Source: Candidatus Poseidoniales archaeon (lineage in GTDB: Archaea > Thermoplasmatota > Poseidoniia > Poseidoniales > Poseidoniaceae). Taken from it: DNA of 5,644 nucleotides. The notes under the pieces were generated by a model. It was not told where the DNA came from. It searched no databases and saw only the letters and a program-made list of their open reading frames with translations. The stretch lies in assembly GCA_003602535.1 (NCBI GenBank), contig QQSA01000036.1, positions 1 through 5,644 of the forward strand, given 5' to 3'. A program made the translations under genes and the position numbers. Positions 1 to 4,137 of this stretch are shown here, in pieces (position 1 is the first letter of the stretch; each line of letters begins with the position of its first letter).

Positions 1-38
1 GAAGCGCGTCAGCGATATCGTAGCCGGGGCTGAACAGT

Positions 39-1157
39 ATGACAAGAACTCTCGTTTTGACGGTAGACCGAGATAATGATCTTGGTCTGAAAACGGCAAT
101 TCGTGGACCTGTCGTCGGACGGAAGCAGGTACTTACTGCTGCGCTTAAATTAGGAATCGCAGACCCTGAAGAAAGTGATACGAATGCTATTCTAGGCGCA
201 CTGAACCAGCACGATAACCTTGCAGAAGCCAATAGCGAAGGTGATGAGGTTGAAGTTGCAATTCTTACAGGAGATGAAAAGGTTGGAGTTCGTTCGGATC
301 GTGCTATTGCTGCTCAGTTAGAAGAAGTCGTTACCGAATTTCAACCTGATCAAGCAATATTGGTAACCGACGGTGCTGAAGATGAGTCGGTTCTGCCTAT
401 TATTCAAAGTCAAGTAAGAATAGACCACGTGCAGAAGATTATTGTTAAGCAATCAAAAGGCATTGAAGGGACTTACTACTACATTGTGAAGGCTTTAGAA
501 GACCCTAAGTGGCGTGCGAAAATGCTTGTTCCACTTGGAGCCATTATGGCCGTTTTCGGGTTTGGAATAATGCTGCCAGATACTCTGGGAGGAATTGTAA
601 TTGGTTCTCTGCCTCTAATTTTTGGACTATTCATCTTGTCAAAGGGACTTGGTCTTGAAGCTACAGTTGGAAGAATCGCACAAGAAATGCGGGAAAATGC
701 TGATGCTGCAATGTTTTCATCATTACTTTGGACCAGCACCGTTTTCAGTGCGATTTTTGCAGTAGCAACAGGATATGACAGATATCTTGAATTGAATGCT
801 GCATCAAATTATTCTGTGGTTTGGATTGGTGTTGTTCATTCAGCATTAGCATGGATTGTCATTGCATTCCTAACTTCAACCGCAGGTTTCATGCTTCTAA
901 GATTGCAAAAGGGTTCGTTCTCTGGAAGGCTAATCGTACTCGCTGTATTCGGAATGGTTGTTTACTCATTCTTGGACCAAGGCCTGCAGATTGCAATGGA
1001 TGTTCTCCAAGGTAAGGATTACGAATTTTCAGTACAGGGAATTTGGAATGTAATGCTAGAGCCGCTGATGTGGATAGCAGTGCTATGGGTCACTACAACG
1101 ATAGTGCGTGCTGTGCAAGCAAGGCAAGCCCAGTCAGAACGCTATTGGGGAATTTAA
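39..1157 (+). CDS. DUF373 family archaeal integral membrane protein
   Basis: This is a 372-residue protein that I recognise as the archaeal DUF373 family, whose biochemical function is not established. The soluble N-terminal half (about 1-155) carries the conserved acidic motifs: VDRDNDLG (9-16), DPEESDTNA (42-50), TGDE followed by RSDRAIAAQL (78-94) and LVTDGAEDE (108-116). This Asp-rich arrangement recalls a nucleotide- or metal-binding Rossmann-like fold, which is inference. The C-terminal half has about six hydrophobic segments, near 162-182, 184-203, 226-245, 260-285, 297-317 and 337-357, and ends in a short polar tail. No signal peptide is visible. The ATG at 39 is chosen because the conserved beta-strand and VDRDND motif begin immediately after it. 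There is no clear Shine-Dalgarno, and only a weak GATATC-like AT patch lies about 20-25 nt upstream. Its TAA stop abuts the stop of the convergent zinc-ribbon gene. The family assignment is firm; the function is unknown. Confidence 0.9.
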   Translation: MTRTLVLTVDRDNDLGLKTAIRGPVVGRKQVLTAALKLGIADPEESDTNAILGALNQHDNLAEANSEGDEVEVAILTGDEKVGVRSDRAIAAQLEEVVTEFQPDQAILVTDGAEDESVLPIIQSQVRIDHVQKIIVKQSKGIEGTYYYIVKALEDPKWRAKMLVPLGAIMAVFGFGIMLPDTLGGIVIGSLPLIFGLFILSKGLGLEATVGRIAQEMRENADAAMFSSLLWTSTVFSAIFAVATGYDRYLELNAASNYSVVWIGVVHSALAWIVIAFLTSTAGFMLLRLQKGSFSGRLIVLAVFGMVVYSFLDQGLQIAMDVLQGKDYEFSVQGIWNVMLEPLMWIAVLWVTTTIVRAVQARQAQSERYWGI

Positions 1158-1679
1158 TCAGTTGTGAAAGACCGTCTCGTGCATGCACTGAGGACATGTT
1201 ACTTTGATTGGCCTAATATCTGGAATTCCCAAAGGTGATGAGCAAGCGGGACAGATTATGGCTTGGCGGACCTTTGATTGGTTGTCCAGGCCTTGCTGAG
1301 AAGGATTGTATTTCATACGATATTGATCAGGATTATCTATGTATTGCGGGCCAGTATTTAGGGGCTGAGCTGCTCCAAAATCTACTGCTTCTTTGTAGGC
1401 CACAGGAGTAAAATGGTCTTCGGCAGGCGTAGGCGACATGGTCTTCGGGCCAGCGTTGTAGGCTGCCAATTCCGATTGAATTTGGGCTAGACCTATACCA
1501 TGAGTCCTACTTATCGCATCCATCTCCAACATTTGATCGTATCCAGATAGGTTCGCTAAGCGAGCTAAGACGTCCGGAGGCAGTGGCATGAGCGTACCGG
1601 GGGCCTCTTTCCCATTGAAGGTTCGTTTTGTGCGCTTCAGAATGGGAGGTCCCGCCATAATCAGGGGCATGTTTTCCAC
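1158..1679 (-). CDS. Small protein with C-terminal zinc ribbon
   Basis: This is a 173-residue protein of unrecognised family. The only clear domain is at the C-terminus: CPAC (143-146) and CPQC (162-165), spaced 15 residues apart and with GIPD and RPIKVTCP in the spacer, form a typical four-cysteine zinc ribbon. The rest is rich in Pro, Gln and Asn. It includes a possible helical stretch at 33-74 (PPDVLARLANLSGYDQML, then a segment ending AQIQSELAAY) and a probably disordered linker at 75-135. There are no membrane segments. The longest reading uses a GTG start at 1679; an ATG three codons later (1670) is an alternative. A TAATAAA element centred about 25 nt upstream of the GTG favours a leaderless GTG start. 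Zinc ribbons of this kind occur in nucleic-acid-binding or protein-interaction adaptors, but nothing here fixes the role. The gene converges on the DUF373 gene with no intergenic base. Confidence 0.75.
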   Translation of the reverse strand: MENMPLIMAGPPILKRTKRTFNGKEAPGTLMPLPPDVLARLANLSGYDQMLEMDAISRTHGIGLAQIQSELAAYNAGPKTMSPTPAEDHFTPVAYKEAVDFGAAQPLNTGPQYIDNPDQYRMKYNPSQQGLDNQSKVRQAIICPACSSPLGIPDIRPIKVTCPQCMHETVFHN

Positions 1680-1700
1680 ATGCCAGAATCCTTTGGGAGA

Positions 1701-1708
1701 TTTATTAC
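1701..1708 (-). promoter_or_regulatory. TATA-like box for zinc-ribbon gene
   Basis: On the minus strand the sequence reads GGTAATAAATC. Its centre lies about 25 nt upstream of the GTG at 1679, the distance expected for an archaeal TATA box driving a leaderless transcript. An A8 tract lies 12-19 nt further upstream. The assignment rests on spacing and AT-richness only. Confidence 0.3.
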
Positions 1709-1800
1709 CAAATTACGGTTTTTTTTCTCCGAATTAAAGTCATTTTATCGTTCCAAAATCCTGATGCCTTCAAATAGGTGGAGCAGGGGGGGCGCCGATT

Positions 1801-1806
1801 AAGGAG
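1801..1806 (+). promoter_or_regulatory. Shine-Dalgarno AAGGAG before CBS gene
   Basis: AAGGAG is a strong Shine-Dalgarno match. It lies only 2 nt before the first ATG (1809) but 8 nt before a second in-frame ATG (1815), so spacing favours 1815 as the true start. It is the only clear Shine-Dalgarno seen upstream of a gene in this window, which suggests this gene has a leadered mRNA. Confidence 0.5.
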
Positions 1807-1808
1807 CG

Positions 1809-2273
1809 ATGGAAATGCCTCAATCAAAACCTCGGAATTCTACAGTCGGGAATAGGTCAAGAGCAGTACGTTCGTTAACGTGTGGACAAGTGATGTGTGT
1901 GCCGAATGTCCTAAACAAAGAAGCATCTGTTGCAGATGCTTTGGATAGGATTACCAGTAAAAATTGGGATCATCTTTTCATAGTAAATTCTGAGCGAGTT
2001 CCAATAGGTAGAATTCATGCAGTAGACCTGCTAAAAATTATAGCGAAAAAAACCGTTAACCGGGATATTGCATGGATGCACGCAATACCTGCTCGTCAAC
2101 TAATTACTCAAGAAACAATCACTATGAGGGAAAATTCTCCATTGCTAAAGGCAGCTGCATTGATGCTAGCTCATGATTTGAATCAATTAGCGGTTACTAA
2201 TTCTGAAGGGCAAATTGTTGGATCGGTGTCTCCTAGTATTGTTGCGCGCCACTTACCTAGGTTCATTCTGTGA
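1809..2273 (+). CDS. Tandem CBS-domain protein
   Basis: This 154-residue soluble protein is built almost entirely of two CBS motifs, about 24-82 and 95-150. Such a pair normally folds into a Bateman module that binds adenine nucleotides (AMP, ATP, SAM) and regulates a partner. CBS1 shows SVADALDRI (40-48), a hydrophobic strand HLFIVN (55-60) and GRIHAVDLL (67-75), which matches the G-x-I-x-x-x-D signature with Asp73. CBS2 shows the strand NQLAVTNSEGQIVGSV, but the signature Asp is replaced by Ile144 (GSVSPSI), so its ribose-binding acid is probably lost. The first 20 residues are basic and likely disordered. The start could be 1809 or, from Shine-Dalgarno spacing, 1815. The next gene overlaps its stop by 4 nt (GTGA), indicating translational coupling and probable functional partnership with that unknown protein. 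There is no fused catalytic domain, so the regulated target is unknown. Confidence 0.85.
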   Translation: MEMPQSKPRNSTVGNRSRAVRSLTCGQVMCVPNVLNKEASVADALDRITSKNWDHLFIVNSERVPIGRIHAVDLLKIIAKKTVNRDIAWMHAIPARQLITQETITMRENSPLLKAAALMLAHDLNQLAVTNSEGQIVGSVSPSIVARHLPRFIL

Positions 2274-3100
2274 GCAAGTTTCAACAATTCATTATGTCTG
2301 GGCGCGTTATGTCTTCTCCTAGACTTTGGCCAAACCCCCCTGGTAACTCTCCTTTACCATTGCCAAAAGGCCCTAGTTTTTTTTCAAGAAATGATTTTGT
2401 TGACCTAATCCCGCCACAGATGCCAGATAGCGAATCTATCGGCCTTGAAGAATTGAAAACATATGTTGGTCAGCATTCAATGCCCGACGGAAAGAAGATT
2501 TCTGAAGTAATTGATTTACAGAATAGAAGACCTTTGTTAATCGCTGGAGAGTTGGCTAATCCATATCGCCTAAGCGATATTATGGCACCAGACATGCCAA
2601 TCATTCCCGTTCGTTTGGAAGATATCTGTCGCACATGGGCCGATAATTTGGACGCCAGAGATATACAGCCCGGTATACATCATGTGACGATTGTTCGCTC
2701 ACCAGGATGGTGGGAGAGATCTTTCATTACATTGCTAGAGATTAAAGATATGAAAAAAATGGTTCAATGGCTGGATGGCTCAAACTCGAATACATGGGCG
2801 CCTAAGCGATTAGCAGAAGGTGTAATTCGTCTAGAAGATGATATGAACTTGCTTTCGCCAGAATTTGAAAAAATCTCATGGGATGGAAAGGAAGAGAAGG
2901 TCGAAGTTTCTATGCCCCCTGCTAATGGGCCTGCTATTGATCTGTCAACTATTATGGTTCCAATCAATACACGCTCAGGATGTTACAATAGTCGAGGGCG
3001 CGTTAACAGATGTGTGCATTACCTACAAACCGATTTCCATGAAAAGATGTTCCGCCGTGGTTCCTCTTTCAAATGGTCTGATATGCTAAATTTTCTGTGA
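2270..3100 (+). CDS. Unrecognised 276-residue protein coupled to CBS gene
   Basis: I do not recognise a family. The reading frame starts at a GTG that overlaps the preceding stop (GTGA); ATG codons at 2294 and 2309 are alternative starts. The N-terminus (about 14-50) is Pro-rich and probably unstructured. A mixed alpha/beta body follows at about 55-215, with LLIAGELANPYRLSDIM (89-105), a Trp-containing segment IVRSPGWWERSFITLLEI (141-158), and an acidic stretch EGVIRLEDD (183-191). The tail (about 230-276) is basic and aromatic: RSGCYNSRGRVNRC (235-248) then HEKMFRRGSSFKW (257-269), containing two Cys and many Arg/Lys, and could bind nucleic acid or a polyanion. There are no membrane segments or signal peptide, and no catalytic motif I can name. 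Codon use resembles the neighbours and no frame break is seen despite a T8 run at 2377-2384. Co-translation with the CBS protein suggests the two act together. Confidence 0.75.
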   Translation: MSKFQQFIMSGRVMSSPRLWPNPPGNSPLPLPKGPSFFSRNDFVDLIPPQMPDSESIGLEELKTYVGQHSMPDGKKISEVIDLQNRRPLLIAGELANPYRLSDIMAPDMPIIPVRLEDICRTWADNLDARDIQPGIHHVTIVRSPGWWERSFITLLEIKDMKKMVQWLDGSNSNTWAPKRLAEGVIRLEDDMNLLSPEFEKISWDGKEEKVEVSMPPANGPAIDLSTIMVPINTRSGCYNSRGRVNRCVHYLQTDFHEKMFRRGSSFKWSDMLNFL

Positions 3101-3134
3101 CTGAATTTTAGGATTGTGAAATTTAATTCTAATC

Positions 3135-3157
3135 AGGGAGCCCGGGGATTTCCCCCT
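3135..3157 (+). terminator. Small GC-rich inverted repeat
   Basis: GGGG (3144-3147), an ATTT loop, and CCCC (3152-3155) form a 4-bp hairpin. AGGG (3135-3138) and CCCT (3154-3157) offer a competing pairing. It lies about 40 bp after the stop of the unknown 276-residue gene and before the next promoter, a reasonable place for transcript ending or an operator. No T-tract follows it, so terminator function is a weak guess. Confidence 0.2.
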
Positions 3158-3160
3158 ATC

Positions 3161-3171
3161 AAGCAATATAC
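3161..3171 (+). promoter_or_regulatory. TATA-like box for winged-helix/acetyltransferase/mutase unit
   Basis: The sequence AAGCAATATAC has AATATA centred about 26 nt upstream of the ATG at 3193, the standard archaeal TATA-to-start distance. Transcription would begin at or next to the ATG, giving a leaderless mRNA. The absence of any Shine-Dalgarno before 3193 agrees with this. It would be the promoter of the downstream three-gene unit. Confidence 0.45.
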
Positions 3172-3192
3172 CATCTCAACGTAATATTATAC

Positions 3193-3441
3193 ATGAATGG
3201 GAATGGATCTCAGAAAACAGCTAGGCTTGAAAGATTGAAAATGGAAATTATCGATTACATTTCGAGTAATCCAGGATGTTCGGCAGCAGACATAGTTGAT
3301 CATCTGTCCAACACACGTAGAATGCGTAATCATGGACTTACCTCAAGGAAGGTTGGTTTCTTCATTCCTAGGTACTTGAAGAACAATGTGATGTTCACTC
3401 TTGACCGTTCGACCGGCAAGAGAATATACAGTGTGGCATGA
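3193..3441 (+). CDS. Small winged-helix DNA-binding protein
   Basis: This 82-residue basic protein has the layout of a single winged helix-turn-helix domain. Helix 1 is at about 11-25 (ending MEIIDYISSN), followed by a turn NPGCS and helix 2 SAADIVDHLS (30-39). A recognition-type helix lies near LTSRKVGFFIPRYLKN (49-64), and a beta-hairpin wing follows, VMFTLDRSTGKRIYSV (66-81). The pattern 'isxnPgcsaadIvdhL' followed by a G-Lys/Arg wing is typical of archaeal wHTH transcription factors; no ligand or dimerisation domain is attached. The ATG at 3193 is chosen over the internal ATG at 3241 because it keeps helix 1 whole and fits the TATA spacing. Its stop overlaps the acetyltransferase start by 4 nt (ATGA). 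Leading this unit, it may be an autoregulator, but it could equally act elsewhere. Confidence 0.75.
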   Translation: MNGNGSQKTARLERLKMEIIDYISSNPGCSAADIVDHLSNTRRMRNHGLTSRKVGFFIPRYLKNNVMFTLDRSTGKRIYSVA

Positions 3442-4133
3442 AAAGGTCAAATCGATGCAGGCGCTCGGGTTACATGATGAGCGCCCCGTCTTCGGATGAA
3501 CTTTGGCCGTCTTTGGATGAGTCTCTTGGTAGGCAACCATGTTTCCCGAGTGGCCCTGCTTGGTCGATTTTACCAACGCTGAAAGGCCAAATGGCCGATA
3601 TGCTAGCGGACATGGGCCCTTTGGAAAGAGACGATGTTAGTATAGACTCAGCTAATGGGATTGTTCATATCGACAAATCTGCAAAGATTGAGTCTAGTGT
3701 TCACATTATTGGACCAGCATATATCGGCCCAAATGCCGTAATTCGGCATGGAGCATATGTTAGAGAGTTCTCTTGGATCTGCGCAGGCGCACTAGTAGGA
3801 CATGCTAGTGAAACAAAACACAGCGTTCTATTGCCAAATGCAAAAGCTCCACATTTCAATTATGTCGGAGATTCCATTCTAGGCCCAAATGTGAATTTGG
3901 GAGCAGGAGTGAAACTATCTAATCTCAGAAATGATGGAGGGGAAGTTCATGTTAGAATTTCTGGTGAACGAATCGGATCTGGGTTGCGTAAATTTGGAGC
4001 AATAATCGGAGAAGGTTCGCAGTTGGGATGTAATGCAGTAACTAACCCGGGTGTAGTGCTAGGCGCTAGATGCATGGTTATGCCAAATACTACAGTTACA
4101 GGAATTTATGAGTCTGATTCAAAGATTGGGTGA
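3438..4133 (+). CDS. Stand-alone GlmU-type acetyltransferase (putative glucosamine-1-phosphate N-acetyltransferase)
   Basis: This 231-residue protein is predicted to transfer acetyl from acetyl-CoA to GlcN-1-P, giving GlcNAc-1-P, the penultimate step to UDP-GlcNAc. Hexapeptide-repeat coils of a left-handed beta helix run from about 75 to 120 and 143 to 221 (HIIGPAYIGPNAVIRHG, YVGDSILGPNVNLGAG, KFGAIIGEGSQLGCNAV). The sequence closely follows the C-terminal domain of archaeal bifunctional GlmU (ST0452 type). The expected catalytic His and Tyr are in HFNYVGDS (His139, Tyr142), and the NLR Asn is Asn162. There is no N-terminal nucleotidyltransferase domain; residues 1-70 are a short region with a Trp/Leu linker (AWSILPTLKG). 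Two lysines I recall shortly after the NLR motif in ST0452 appear as Gly and His here, so the substrate could be a related amino sugar. The start at 3438 overlaps the previous stop (ATGA); ATGs at 3474 and 3477 would remove an odd basic, Cys-containing leader. The mutase gene follows after 4 nt. Confidence 0.8.
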   Translation: MKRSNRCRRSGYMMSAPSSDELWPSLDESLGRQPCFPSGPAWSILPTLKGQMADMLADMGPLERDDVSIDSANGIVHIDKSAKIESSVHIIGPAYIGPNAVIRHGAYVREFSWICAGALVGHASETKHSVLLPNAKAPHFNYVGDSILGPNVNLGAGVKLSNLRNDGGEVHVRISGERIGSGLRKFGAIIGEGSQLGCNAVTNPGVVLGARCMVMPNTTVTGIYESDSKIG

Positions 4134-4137
4134 TTAG

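Larger units (their letters stand above)
1680..1808. promoter_or_regulatory. Divergent intergenic promoter region
   Basis: This spacer of about 130 bp separates the zinc-ribbon gene (reading left) from the CBS gene (reading right), so it must hold both promoters unless transcripts enter from further away. Visible elements are an AT-rich TTTATTA at 1701-1707 (TAATAAA on the minus strand), a T8 tract at 1719-1726 (A8 on the minus strand), CATTTTATCG at 1741-1750, CAAATAGG at 1771-1778, and a G7 tract at 1786-1792 running into GGCGCC. CATTTTATCG or CAAATAGG could serve as the TATA element for the rightward transcript; I cannot decide between them by eye. Confidence 0.5.

Noticed and set aside
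1..76. Possible 3' end of an upstream gene
   Set aside because: Two plus-strand frames are open from the left edge (one stopping at 31-33, the other at 74-76), and a minus-strand frame is open too. There is too little sequence to choose, and no family signal is visible.
479..739. Minus-strand open frame inside the DUF373 gene
   Set aside because: It is the complement of membrane-segment coding sequence in a gene with clear family motifs, and no promoter or start signal supports it.
2377..2384. T8 run in the 276-residue gene as a programmed frameshift site
   Set aside because: The frame stays open on both sides with consistent composition, and no stimulatory structure or truncated alternative product is apparent.
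2865..3089. Alternative plus-strand frame with a hydrophobic, signal-peptide-like N-terminus
   Set aside because: It is nested in the 276-residue gene in another frame, and the hydrophobic stretch (LLMGLLLICQLLWF) is a by-product of the host codons. The longer frame is continuous and coupled to the upstream gene.
3101..3192. Small RNA or riboswitch in the gap before the winged-helix gene
   Set aside because: The only structure is a 4-bp hairpin. The TATA-like box places transcription start at the ATG, leaving no leader to hold a riboswitch.
3343..3576. Minus-strand open frame across the winged-helix/acetyltransferase junction
   Set aside because: It overlaps two better-supported plus-strand genes, and its product has no recognisable pattern.
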